A program made the position numbers and the translations under genes. Below, piece by piece: positions 1-7,915 of a stretch of DNA of 64,000 nucleotides; within the stretch, counting starts at the first letter, position 1; every line of letters begins with the position of its first letter. Origin of the DNA: Auraticoccus monumenti (GTDB lineage: Bacteria > Actinomycetota > Actinomycetes > Propionibacteriales > Propionibacteriaceae); the NCBI RefSeq assembly GCF_900101785.1, contig NZ_LT629688.1, forward strand, positions 682,001-746,000. Direction: 5' to 3'. Below the pieces are notes generated by a model. That model worked only from the letters and a program-made list of their open reading frames with translations, was not told where the DNA came from and ran no database searches.

Positions 1-224
1 ACCTCTACACCGGCCTCGGCGAGGACGGCCGCGTGGTGCACCTGGCCGGTCCGCCGGACGCGACGCGCTCGATCGTGGTCGCCGACGGGGAGGCGGTGGT
101 GAGCCCCGGGTGGTCGGTGCACACCGGCGTCGGCACCCGGGCCTACTCCTTCGTCTGGGCCATGGCCGGGGAGAACCAGGACTACGCCGACATGCAGCCG
201 GTGGACGTCACCGCGCTGCGATGA
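1..224 (+). CDS. kduI: 5-dehydro-4-deoxy-D-glucuronate isomerase, 3' end
   Basis: Only the last 73 or so codons are in the window; the gene starts upstream. The C-terminus reads SPGWSVHTGVGTRAYSFVW and ends with MAGENQDYADM and a terminal LR, matching the end of KduI almost position for position, including the conserved WSxHxGxGT and GENQ stretches. KduI is a cupin-type cytoplasmic isomerase that converts the 4-deoxy-5-keto uronate released from pectin or glycosaminoglycan fragments toward 2-keto-3-deoxygluconate. The oligogalacturonate lyase gene at 4550 makes exactly this substrate, which supports a pectin role. Confidence 0.9.
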   Translation, partial: LYTGLGEDGRVVHLAGPPDATRSIVVADGEAVVSPGWSVHTGVGTRAYSFVWAMAGENQDYADMQPVDVTALR

Positions 225-308
225 GGCGCCTCTGACTGGTTGGACGGGGACGATCCGGTCGTGCGCTGGGACGTGACCGGGTCGGGCCGGCGTCCGGACG
301 CTGGTCGC

Positions 309-794
309 TCAGCTGCTGGTGACCCGGGTGATGAAGCACTGCGCCTCGACGTTGCGGACGTGGACCTCGGCCACCTCGGGGTCGGCCAGCAGCGTCTGCA
401 GCACCTCGCCGAGGTCGTCGCCGGCCCCGGTGAGGCGGATCCCCGGGTAGTGCATCCTCTGGTCGGCGGTGTAGCTGCGCAGCACCCGCGGCTTCCGGGC
501 GAGGAAGTCCGGGAGGCCACGTCCGGGGTCGTACCCGTCGCAGCGGTCGGGGTGGACGAAGACGGGACCCACCTCCCGCCACGGTCGCCGGGCGGTGAGC
601 GGGGCGTGGCTGATGACCCACAGATCCTCGTCCGGGTCGCTGTGCCGCAGGCAGCAGCGGAGCTGGTCCCCGCCACGACTGGTGAAGGGCTCGGGCACGC
701 TGCCGAAGTGGTCGAGCCCGCGTCGGCGCACGTCGGCGAGCAGGTCCGGGCTGATCGGGTGCACCCGCAGGGTGGCTGCTGTCTGCTGGCTCAT
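309..794 (-). CDS. DUF1203 family protein
   Basis: This 161-residue protein starts MSQQTAATLRVHPIS and shows the DUF1203 layout: a short N-terminal beta part, an RCCLR motif after the middle, then the PWREVGPVFVH and RKPRVLRSYTADQRM stretches. I chose the ATG at 794 because the reading frame upstream of it (to 1019) has no family similarity and overlaps an epoxide-hydrolase remnant on the other strand. The biochemical role of DUF1203 is not known to me. It is convergent with kduI and seems to be a single gene. Confidence 0.8.
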   Translation of the reverse strand: MSQQTAATLRVHPISPDLLADVRRRGLDHFGSVPEPFTSRGGDQLRCCLRHSDPDEDLWVISHAPLTARRPWREVGPVFVHPDRCDGYDPGRGLPDFLARKPRVLRSYTADQRMHYPGIRLTGAGDDLGEVLQTLLADPEVAEVHVRNVEAQCFITRVTSS

Positions 795-840
795 ACCCGG
801 TGGACGCGTGGGACCGCCGGTTCGTGAGGTCTGGTCCGAG

Positions 841-1043
841 GGCGGCTCCGCAGACATCGCCGCCGCCCTCAGCGACTCCCCGTCGGCCAGGTCCATGCGT
901 CCCTTCGCGGAGCGGGACAACACGAACATCGTCTCGTGGACCACCCAGTCCCTGCGGCGGCCCACGTCGCCTCGCTCGAGGTGCCGGACGTCCTGGCCGA
1001 GGAGATCCGTCGCTTCCACGCCGTGGTGGCCCAGCGGTCCTGA
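841..1043 (+). pseudogene. Remnant of an epoxide hydrolase (alpha/beta hydrolase) gene
   Basis: Two short stretches in different frames resemble the C-terminal part of epoxide hydrolases. From 841, in one frame, DIAAALSDSPS is followed after a deletion by RPFAERDNTNIVSWTT, like the FAERxxTNIVHWT segment of the family. From 963, in another frame, HVASLEVPDVLAEEIRRF runs to a stop at 1041-1043, like the terminal GGHFAxLEVPDLLxxDIRxF segment that carries the catalytic His. The nucleophile region is absent and the frame is broken, so this is a decayed fragment. The rest of the 795-1217 interval shows no other gene. Confidence 0.6.
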
Positions 1044-1217
1044 CCGGTACCGGGGACCTCGGCTGCTCGGGGGTCGAGACCTCCCGAGTCCGGGATCTCG
1101 ACGCCGTCGTGAGCGAGCGCGCCTGGCCGGCAGCCCGGGCGCCGAGCTCCATCACTCAGCGCCCCCGCGGGGGCCACCTCGCTGACGCGGACGTCGGCCC
1201 GACGCACCGGCACCGGT

Positions 1218-2114
1218 TCAGCTGAAGGCCTCGCGGTGGTCGCGGACGTAGGTCGCGAGGTCGGTCGCTGGTCGCCCGATCAGGTCGGCCAGGTCGGGCG
1301 AGGTGGTCCGCACGCCGTCGAGGCCTCCGCGGACGACTCTGGCGAACTGGTTGACCAGGCCGCGAGCCTGCCAGTGCGACGCACCCCCGGCCCTCAGACC
1401 CAGGTACATCACCGGACCGGGTAGGTGCAGGTAGCGGACGCGGCGACCGAGCTCGTCGCCCAGGATCCCCGCCACCTGCGGGAACGACGTCGGCTCGGTT
1501 CCCGTCAGCAGGTAGCTGCGGCCGTCGCGGCCGGCACCGCCGTGGGTCGGGGGGTCCCGCAGCACCCGGGCCGCTGCCTCGGCGACGTCACGGCTGGCGA
1601 TCCAGGAGGTGGCCCCACGACCGCTGGTGCCAGGAAGGATCCCGCGCCGGATCAGTGGCGCCGTCGGCAGCAGGTTGGTCATGAAGGAGGCCGGTTTCAG
1701 CAGGGTCCACGCCAGCCCGCTGTCCTGCAGGTGGGCGTCGGAGCGCGCGTGGTCGGCGGCCCAGGGCACCGACGAGTGCTCGTCCGCGTCGGACGCGGAC
1801 ACCTTGACGACGTGCCGCACCCCCGCCTCCCGCGCGGCGTCCACGGCTCCCTCGGCCTGCTCGCGCAGGGCGGGGGTGGGGGGCGGGAGCAGGAAGAGCT
1901 GGTCGCACCCCGCCATCGCCTCACGGAGGCTCCCGGAGTCGGAGAGGTCGCCTCGCACGGCCTCGACACCACGAGCGGCGAACTCGTCGACCTGCTGAGG
2001 ACGTCGGCACATGACCCGGAACGCGACGCCGGCATCGCGCAGCAGCTGGGTCAGCGTCTGCCCGACATCACCGGTCGCCCCGGTCACCAGCACCGCCGGT
2101 GCGTCCTCAGGCAT
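1218..2114 (-). CDS. NmrA-like NAD(P)-binding SDR (atypical)
   Basis: This 298-residue protein opens with a Rossmann nucleotide-binding motif (VLVTGATGDVGQTL, residues 8-21) and an NADP-selecting RRPQQ stretch after beta-2. It then shows the NmrA-type pattern: GVRHVVKVSASDA in place of a classical YxxxK site, and LAWTLLKPASFMTNLL in the middle. Relatives act as NADPH-dependent quinone or isoflavone-type reductases or as redox sensors. The start overlaps the stop of the upstream tetR-family gene by 8 bp, so the two are cotranscribed and the regulator probably controls it. Confidence 0.85.
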   Translation of the reverse strand: MPEDAPAVLVTGATGDVGQTLTQLLRDAGVAFRVMCRRPQQVDEFAARGVEAVRGDLSDSGSLREAMAGCDQLFLLPPPTPALREQAEGAVDAAREAGVRHVVKVSASDADEHSSVPWAADHARSDAHLQDSGLAWTLLKPASFMTNLLPTAPLIRRGILPGTSGRGATSWIASRDVAEAAARVLRDPPTHGGAGRDGRSYLLTGTEPTSFPQVAGILGDELGRRVRYLHLPGPVMYLGLRAGGASHWQARGLVNQFARVVRGGLDGVRTTSPDLADLIGRPATDLATYVRDHREAFS

Positions 2115-2865
2115 CTCGGTCCGCCTCCGCGTGCGGCTGGGGCCCGCCGGCTGTCGGGGTGGCCACGTCCGTCGAATCGCCCTGTCCCGGTCTGCCCGGC
2201 GCCACGCCGGCTCCCGGGCGCACCGCCGGGAGGAGGACCGCGTCGATCAGCGTGACGAAGAACGTGCTGTCCAGCGGTCCCTGCTCGACCAGCAGGCGGT
2301 AGGAGGTCATCGCCGGGACGATCCGGGCCACCGTGTCCACGTCGTCGGTGACCGCCTCACCCCGTCCGACGGCGCGTTCGACGAGCAGCCGGCAGACCTC
2401 CACCCAGGGGTCGACGAGGGCGGCGTTCGCTGCGGTCGTCAGCTCCGGCGCACGCCGGGCGAGCGAGGAGATCCCGGCCAGCAGGCGCAACCTGCGCTGT
2501 CCCTCGCCGGACGCGTACGGCTGCGTCAGGGCCACGAGGTCACCTCGCAGGGTGCCGGTGTCCGGGAGCCGGCTGAGGTCGGTCTCCGGCTCCTGGAGCG
2601 CGACGACCGCCTCGAGGACCAGGTCACCCTTGGAGGGCCATCGCCGGTACATCGCGGACTTCGTCGTCCCCGCGCGAGCGGCGACCAGGTCCATGGTCAT
2701 GCCGTCGTAGCCGACCTCAGCCACGACCTGGATCGTCGCCTCCAGCAGCGCCGCGTCCTTGGACCGGTCCTGCTTGCGGCCGGACCGTCGCGCGGTCGTC
2801 GGAGGCTCCTTCTGCTCGGAGCGCGCCAGGACGGGTGCTGCACGGGTGCTACGGGTGGGTGCCAT
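2107..2865 (-). CDS. TetR/AcrR family transcriptional regulator
   Basis: This is a 252-residue regulator. The N-terminal HTH at about residues 38-85 contains the motif TMDLVAARAGTTKSAMYRRWPSK, with the usual TetR recognition helix, followed by a helical ligand domain of the larger C-terminal class. The first 30 residues are a basic, Ala/Pro-rich leader. The tail after about residue 220 is Gly/Pro-rich and looks disordered. It overlaps the NmrA-like gene downstream, which is its likely target. A perfect palindrome lies just upstream. Confidence 0.88.
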   Translation of the reverse strand: MAPTRSTRAAPVLARSEQKEPPTTARRSGRKQDRSKDAALLEATIQVVAEVGYDGMTMDLVAARAGTTKSAMYRRWPSKGDLVLEAVVALQEPETDLSRLPDTGTLRGDLVALTQPYASGEGQRRLRLLAGISSLARRAPELTTAANAALVDPWVEVCRLLVERAVGRGEAVTDDVDTVARIVPAMTSYRLLVEQGPLDSTFFVTLIDAVLLPAVRPGAGVAPGRPGQGDSTDVATPTAGGPQPHAEADRDA

Positions 2866-2895
2866 GCATTTACGCTACCAGCCAGTTGCGCAACC
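2866..2895 (-). promoter_or_regulatory. Candidate leaderless promoter and TetR operator
   Basis: Reading the minus strand, TAGCGT (2873-2878 region) lies 6-7 nt before the ATG of the tetR-family gene, which suggests a leaderless transcript. Immediately upstream is the perfect 10-bp palindrome GTTGCGCAAC at 2885-2894, positioned to block RNA polymerase. It is a plausible autoregulatory operator. No footprint is known; the assignment rests on position and symmetry only. Confidence 0.4.
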
Positions 2896-3067
2896 GCCCA
2901 GTCGCGTACTGCCTCAGGGCAGGACGGTGCTCGCGACCTATCAGCGGGTCAGCGGAGGCTCCGCGCTGCAGCCGGCTCTCGCGGTGCTGGGCACGTCGGC
3001 CCCCCAGGCCGTGTCGCCCTGCACCTCCCAGGACGAGTTCACCGCGACATCTCCTAGAGTCCGGACC

Positions 3068-3910
3068 ATGACCACCACGCCTCCACCGGCTCGACGACGC
3101 GTCCTGATCACCGGCGCCACCGGCTACATCGCCACCCAGCTGCTGCCCGCCCTGCGCGAGCGCTACGAGCTGACCCTGGTGGACGTCCGCGACACCGACC
3201 GCGACGGCCGTCCGGTGGAGGGGGTGCAGCTCCTCGACCTGCTCGACGACCCCGACGGCCGGTTCGACCAGCTGTGCCGGGGCGTGGACACCGTCGTGCA
3301 CGCCGGCCACCTCGCCTCCGGGGACACCCCCGGTTACGCCGCCGAGCGCCGCAACGTCGACCTGGCGGCCCGGGTCTACGAGGCAGCCCAGGCCGCCGGC
3401 GTCCGACGCGTGGTGGTGACCAGCACCAACCAGGCCAGCAAGTGGTACGAGCGTCCGTGGCGGGAGGGCCGGGTCGACCGCGTCGGGCCGGAGGACTACC
3501 CCCGCCCCGACACCTGGTACGGCTGGGCCAAGGTGGCCTACGAGTCGATGGGCTTCCTCTACGCCACCGGCCAGATCGGGCCCGTGCTGGAGAACGTCCA
3601 GATCCGGATCGTCGCCCCCCGCCCGATCCGCGCCGAGGACTTCGTCGGACGGCCCGCCGGCGACTTCGTCCGCGACCTCACCGGCTGGGTGAGTCCGCGG
3701 GACCTGCAGCAGCTCTACGTCCGCTCCATCGAGGCGGAGTCGGTGGTCGACGAGCACGGCGTCCCGTTCCAGGTGTTCTACGGCGTCTCGGGCAACGCCC
3801 GTACCTTCTGGAGCACCAGCAACGCGCGCCGGGTGGTCGGCTACGCCCCGCAGGACGACTCCGAGCGCGAGTTCGCCGAGGACATCGCGCAGGTGCTCGG
3901 CCGGAGCTGA
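3068..3910 (+). CDS. NAD-dependent epimerase/dehydratase, uronate-dehydrogenase-like
   Basis: This 280-residue extended SDR has the NAD-binding motif VLITGATGYIATQLL near the N-terminus, SSTNQ-type active-site strand (VVVTSTNQASKWY) and YGWAK as the YxxxK catalytic pair. The C-terminal half (VSPRDLQQLYVRSIEAE, then FYGVSGNARTFWS and VVGYAPQDDSE) parallels bacterial uronate dehydrogenase segment by segment. That enzyme oxidises D-galacturonate or D-glucuronate to the aldarolactone with NAD. The start was set at ATG 3068, which sits 7 nt after TAGAGT (3055-3060), a leaderless arrangement. Neighbouring kduI and the PL22 lyase support a uronate role; the exact substrate is inferred. Confidence 0.78.
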   Translation: MTTTPPPARRRVLITGATGYIATQLLPALRERYELTLVDVRDTDRDGRPVEGVQLLDLLDDPDGRFDQLCRGVDTVVHAGHLASGDTPGYAAERRNVDLAARVYEAAQAAGVRRVVVTSTNQASKWYERPWREGRVDRVGPEDYPRPDTWYGWAKVAYESMGFLYATGQIGPVLENVQIRIVAPRPIRAEDFVGRPAGDFVRDLTGWVSPRDLQQLYVRSIEAESVVDEHGVPFQVFYGVSGNARTFWSTSNARRVVGYAPQDDSEREFAEDIAQVLGRS

Positions 3911-4007
3911 TCCGAGCCGGATCCCGGGGCAGTCGACGAGCCGGTCCCTCGCACCCCGACACGCCGCCCGATCAGGAGCGTTCGCGCCAGCGGCTCCCTC
4001 GTGCGCG

Positions 4008-4464
4008 CAGAACCGGACGCTCACCAGACATCACTCACACATGGTCCACCGCCGTCCGCTGAGAGACCGGTTGTGCTCCGCGCGAGACCCTGAACCGCAC
4101 CGAACGCTGCACAACCGGTCACCCAGCCCGACGCCCTCGCTCCTGGGGCCGCGCCATCGGGCTAGGTGACCGGTTCTGCTCAGCCCTCACCTCCGCCGCG
4201 GACACAACCGGTCACTCAGCAGACATCACCGACAGATACTCGACCACCGTCGGCTGAGGGACCGGTTCTGCTCCACAGGCTCCAGAACCGCACCCAGCCC
4301 TGCACAACCGGTCATCCAGCCCGACGCCCTCGCTCCTGACGCCGCGCTATCGGACTAGGTGACCGGTTCTGCTCAGCCCTCACCTCCGCCGCGGACACAA
4401 CCGGTCACTCAGCAGACATCACCGACACATGCTCGACCACCGTCCGCTGAGGGACCGGTTGTGC
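4008..4464. repeat. Tandem array of palindromic repeats (193-bp period)
   Basis: Five hairpins lie in a row between two plus-strand genes. Their arms are 4008-4029/4053-4076, 4109-4132/4156-4179, 4203-4224/4249-4270, 4302-4325/4349-4372 and 4396-4417/4442-4464. Each arm is built on (G)CACAACCGGTCA or CAGAACCGGTCA followed by a CAGC-containing end. Hairpins with an AGCAGAC arm end alternate with hairpins with an AGCCCGAC arm end, and the whole pair repeats with an exact 193-bp period (4203 to 4396, 4109 to 4302). Related hairpins occur at 26093-26287 and 59396-59464. The rest of 3911-4549 shows no gene. Confidence 0.85.
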
Positions 4465-4535
4465 TCCGCGCGAGCGGCGGGCGGCCTCGACGACCTGAGC
4501 CTGGCCCCGCCTTTCCCGACACCCGCCGAATCAGA

Positions 4536-4541
4536 TAGCGT
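4536..4541 (+). promoter_or_regulatory. -10 box for the oligogalacturonate lyase gene
   Basis: TAGCGT lies 8 nt before the ATG at 4550, with no Shine-Dalgarno sequence between. This is the spacing expected for a leaderless transcript starting at or next to the start codon, as is common in actinobacteria. Confidence 0.45.
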
Positions 4542-4549
4542 TTTCCCGC

Positions 4550-5815
4550 ATGAGCCCGAACACCGGTGTCCGGCACCCGAGCGAGACCAGCAGCTACACC
4601 GACCCCGTCACCGGGGTGGAGGTCACGGTGCTGACCTCCCACCCGGCCGGCAGCCCGAAGCCCTACCAGACCCACCAGACCTGGACCGCCGACGGTGAGT
4701 GGATCCTGTTCCGCTCCGACCGCGACGGCAACGGCTCCCAGGTGTTCCTGGTGCACGAGCAGCGGGGTGACATCGTCCAGCTGACCGACGACCCGGGCAC
4801 CGACACCGACAGCCTCAACCTCGTCCGCGACAGCAACCTCCTCTACTACAAGCGCAGCCGCGACGGTCGGCGCGAGCTGGTGGAGCTCCGGCTGGACCCG
4901 CTGATCGAGAACGCGCTGGCCGGACGTCCCGGACTGGCCACGCCGCCGGAGCGGGTGGTTTGCGTGCTCCCCGAGGAGCTCCGCGACGCCGGCGGGTTCG
5001 CGGTAGACGCCGACGGCAGCGCCGCGTACTGGGGCGTCGGCTGGGAGCAGCCGGACTGGGCCAAGGGTTCAGAGCGCTCGGTCCGCACCGCCGTCGACTC
5101 GGCCAACACCGACCCGACCGAGCAGCGCGAAGCCGCCCGTCGTCGGTTCGAGGAGGCAGGCCGCGGTCCGGGTGGCATCCGGCGGATCGACCTGGCCACC
5201 GGCGAGGTGACCACGGTCATCGACGTCGACTTCCGGATGGGTCACGTGCAGGTGAATCCGTGGGTGCCGGGAGAGATCATCTACTGCCACGAGACCACGG
5301 GCGACGCCCCTCAGCGCATCTGGGCGGTCCGCGCCGACGGCTCGGGGAACCGGCCGCTGTACCGGGAGACGCCAGACGAGTGGGTCACCCACGAGACGGT
5401 GTCCGCCCCCGACGAGCTGATGTTCAACGTGATGGCGCACCTGCCCTACCTGGGTACCAAGCCCAGCGGCGTCGCCGTGCTGGACCTCCGCACCGACGAG
5501 ATGCGGCTGCTCGGCCAGAGCCCTGGCCAGGGTTTCTGGCACTGCAACGGGTCCCCGGACGGGCGCTGGGCCGTGGTCGACGACTTCCACGGCGACATCA
5601 CCCTGATCGACCGGCGTAGCCTGGAGCAGACCGTGATCACCACCGGGCACGTGATGAAGCCCGACCACACCCACCCGATCTTCAGCCCGGACAGCCGTCG
5701 GGTGCTGATCCAGTCCGGCCGTCTGAGCGAGGGCCGTTCCCTGGACCTGATGGTGGTGGAGGTGCCGCCAGCCTTGGTGGACCGGGAGCCGGCGCTGCCC
5801 CAGCCCCCTCGCTGA
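4550..5815 (+). CDS. ogl: Oligogalacturonate lyase (PL22 family)
   Basis: This 421-residue protein without a signal peptide is built of beta-propeller blades with WTADGEWILFRSDRDG and HPIFSPDSRRVLIQS as first and last blade motifs. PL22 hallmarks visible are MGHVQVNPW, IIYCHETTGDAPQRIW, WVTHETV and FWHCNGSPDG, which supply the histidines that bind the metal and substrate. The enzyme cleaves unsaturated di- and oligogalacturonates by beta-elimination in the cytoplasm to 4-deoxy-5-keto uronate, the substrate of KduI encoded at the left edge. It follows the repeat array and seems to have its own promoter. Confidence 0.88.
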   Translation: MSPNTGVRHPSETSSYTDPVTGVEVTVLTSHPAGSPKPYQTHQTWTADGEWILFRSDRDGNGSQVFLVHEQRGDIVQLTDDPGTDTDSLNLVRDSNLLYYKRSRDGRRELVELRLDPLIENALAGRPGLATPPERVVCVLPEELRDAGGFAVDADGSAAYWGVGWEQPDWAKGSERSVRTAVDSANTDPTEQREAARRRFEEAGRGPGGIRRIDLATGEVTTVIDVDFRMGHVQVNPWVPGEIIYCHETTGDAPQRIWAVRADGSGNRPLYRETPDEWVTHETVSAPDELMFNVMAHLPYLGTKPSGVAVLDLRTDEMRLLGQSPGQGFWHCNGSPDGRWAVVDDFHGDITLIDRRSLEQTVITTGHVMKPDHTHPIFSPDSRRVLIQSGRLSEGRSLDLMVVEVPPALVDREPALPQPPR

Positions 5816-5884
5816 GCGGAGGGTGCGTCAAGAAGTGGCCAGTGGCCGCGGTTCGTCGCCACCGGCGGTCCCGAGCCGACCCTT

Positions 5885-5901
5885 GGCGGCGACTCGCCGC
5901 C
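5885..5901. terminator. Short hairpin between convergent genes
   Basis: GGCGGCG and CGCCGCC form a perfect 7-bp stem with a 3-nt loop, between the ends of the lyase gene (5815) and the racemase gene (5909). There is no T-run on either side, so it is a possible rather than a proven terminator. Confidence 0.4.
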
Positions 5902-5908
5902 CTGTGCG

Positions 5909-6658
5909 TCAGGCGAAGGCGGCGTCGACGGCCGCCTCGGCGTGGATCCGGGTGGTCGGGAAGACCGGGACGGAGGAGTCGGCCTGGCCGACCAGCAGCT
6001 CGATCTCGGTGCAGCCGAGGATGATCCCCTCGGCGCCGTCGGCCACCAGACGGGACATGATCCGGCGGTACTCCCGGCGCGAGGCGTCGCGGACCTCCCC
6101 CAGCACCAGCTCCTCGTAGATCACGCGGTGGACGACGCGCCGGTCCTCCTCACCGGGGACCAGCACCCTCAGGCCGCGGCGCTCCAGGCGTTCGCGGTAG
6201 AAGGTCTGCTCCATCGTGAAGGCGGTCGCGAGCAGACCCACCGTGGTCAGCTGCTGGGCCTGGACGGCGTCGGCCGTGGCGTCGGCGATGTGCAGCAGCG
6301 GGATGGAGACCGCCGCCTCGATGTCGGCGGCGACCTTGTGCATGGTGTTGGTGCACAGGACCACGAAGTCCGCCCCGGCCAGCTCCACAGCCCGCGCCGC
6401 GTCGGCCAGGACCCGGCCGGCCGCGGCCCAGTCCCCCGTCACCTGCAGACGTTCGATCTCGGCGAAGTCGACCGAGTGCAGGATGCTCCTCGCCGAGTGG
6501 AACCCGCCGAGCCGACGGGCCACCAGCTCGTTGGTCAGGCGGTAGTACTCGATGCTGCTCTCCCAGCTCATGCCGCCGATGAGCCCGATCGTCCTGGTCT
6601 GCTCCACGCCGCCTCCTGCATGTCCCGCTGGCTCTCCGCCGGCGTTCCCGTCGGTCAC
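5909..6658 (-). CDS. Aspartate/glutamate racemase family protein
   Basis: This protein of up to 249 residues has TIGLIGGMSWESS near its start, the first catalytic Cys in VLCTNTMHK and the second in ILGCTEIELL, the pair used by cofactor-independent amino-acid racemases. It is closest in pattern to the YgeA/aspartate-racemase branch. The GTG at 6658 follows TAGCGT (6674-6679) by 15 nt. A GTG at 6607, preceded by AGGAGG, would give the more usual N-terminus just ahead of TIGLIGG and is an equally good start. It acts in the cytoplasm; the substrate is not certain. Confidence 0.82.
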   Translation of the reverse strand: MTDGNAGGEPAGHAGGGVEQTRTIGLIGGMSWESSIEYYRLTNELVARRLGGFHSARSILHSVDFAEIERLQVTGDWAAAGRVLADAARAVELAGADFVVLCTNTMHKVAADIEAAVSIPLLHIADATADAVQAQQLTTVGLLATAFTMEQTFYRERLERRGLRVLVPGEEDRRVVHRVIYEELVLGEVRDASRREYRRIMSRLVADGAEGIILGCTEIELLVGQADSSVPVFPTTRIHAEAAVDAAFA

Positions 6659-6825
6659 CTCCGACCCCGCGCCACGCTACGTGCGAGGGGTCCCGCCGAG
6701 TGGGTGGATGCGACGATCGCACGCGCCAGACCCCGTCAACACGAGCAGGGCAGGCTCATGAGAAACCAGGTGCGCCCGCGTGACGGCTCTGCCGGTCGTG
6801 GTGCTGTGACGCGGCCGCGGGCGGG

Positions 6826-7150
6826 ATGTTGCGGGTTCGGCGGCCACGTCCGACGTGCAGCGGGCGCCGAGACGCGCGGCCAGGTCCGGGATGTTGCTGG
6901 GTCGTGCGGGATCTCGCAGGCTCGCGCAAGCCGCGTCCCGAGATGTTGCTGGGTGTGCGGCCAGGTCCGGGATGCAGCGGGCGCCGAGACGAGCGGCCAA
7001 GTCGTTGCTGGGTTGTGCGGCACGTCCGGGATCTCGCTGGCTCGCGCAAGCCACGTCCGGGATCTCGCTGGCTCGCGCAAGCCACGTCCGGGATCTCGCT
7101 GGCTCGCGCAAGGCCGCGTCCGGGATGTCGCTGGGGTGCGTGGCCGCGTC
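6826..7150. repeat. Mosaic minisatellite, 29-36 bp units
   Basis: The core is three perfect, adjacent copies of a 31-bp unit starting at 7021, 7052 and 7083; the unit begins CACGTCCGGGATCTCGCTGG. Diverged units of 29-36 bp flank it on the left (for example those starting CGGGATGCAGCGGGCGCCG and CGGGATGTTGCTGGG), most ending in a GTC shared with the next unit. Open frames run through it on both strands, but their products are repeats of Arg/Pro/Ala/Ser with no fold, so I do not call a gene. The rest of 6659-7373 holds nothing else I recognise. Confidence 0.8.
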
Positions 7151-7373
7151 GGGGGCTGCTGGGTCACCCCGCGGGGACACGGCCCGGAACCTGGGACCTG
7201 TGCGGCGCGCCGAGGCCGCGTTAGAGTGGCACCAGGTCAGGCGCACCCGCCGCTCGCACCCCTCCGGGGCATGGTGAACGCGTCGCACGACACCCACTCG
7301 GACACGACCAACTCCATCGGCCCGCACGCCGGTAACGCGAGCACCCCCGTCCCGGCCGAGCGATGGAGCACCC

Positions 7374-7897
7374 GTGATCCCCCTTACTCCCGACGCCGCT
7401 AAGGACGCCGCCCGCGCCCTGCGCAGCGCCCTCGAACCGCACGTCGCCCTCAGCCACGGCCAGGCCCTCGACGTCCTGGCCCGGGCCCTGGGCCTGTCGG
7501 ACTGGAACGCCCTCGCCGCGACCTACCGCGCGCCCGACCTCGGCATCCCGATGCCGGTGCTGCGGGTCCAGGACGCGGCCCTGGCGCGAGGCTTCTACGT
7601 CGACTGGCTGGGTTTCACCGTCGACTTCGAGCACCGTTTCGAGCCGGACTCCCCCTCTTCATCAGGGTCAGCCGCGGCCAGACGGCCCTCGGGCTCAGCG
7701 AGCACCACGGCGACGGGACACCCGGCAGCGTCGTCTGGGTCCCCACCCGTGGGCTGGACGCCTACCGGGAGCGGCTCCTCGCCGACCCGCTCGCCACCCA
7801 GCGCCCCGGCATCGACCACGACGCCCCCGGCGGCCCGACGATGAGCGTCCTCGACCCCTTCGGCAACGAGCTCCGGTTCTGCGAGCCCACCCGCTGA
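7374..7897 (+). pseudogene. Glyoxalase-superfamily protein gene with a frameshift
   Basis: From the GTG at 7374 (GGAG 5 nt upstream) the frame encodes MIPLTPDAAKDAARALRSAL, an N-terminal helical segment seen in a group of glyoxalase/bleomycin-resistance-like proteins. It continues with the glyoxalase start MPVLRVQDAALARGFYVDWLGF. After EPDSP at 7655 this frame becomes nonsense, while the next frame continues the family sequence (LFIRVSRGQTALGLSEHH to SVLDPFGNELRFCEPTR) to a stop at 7895-7897. One missing C in the run 7651-7655 would explain it. It is either a recent pseudogene or a homopolymer sequencing error. Confidence 0.75.
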
Positions 7898-7915
7898 GCC
7901 GCTGGCCCGGGCCCG

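Noticed and set aside
795..1019. N-terminal extension of the DUF1203 protein up to 1019
   Set aside because: The extension has no similarity to the family and overlaps the epoxide-hydrolase remnant on the opposite strand; the ATG at 794 gives the usual family N-terminus.
4008..4464. Phage attachment site or integron-like attC array
   Set aside because: The hairpins are regular in size and lack integrase genes, attC R/L box consensus or cassette ORFs between them.
6826..7150. CRISPR-like array
   Set aside because: The units are contiguous tandem copies without unique spacers of constant length, and no cas gene is present in the window.
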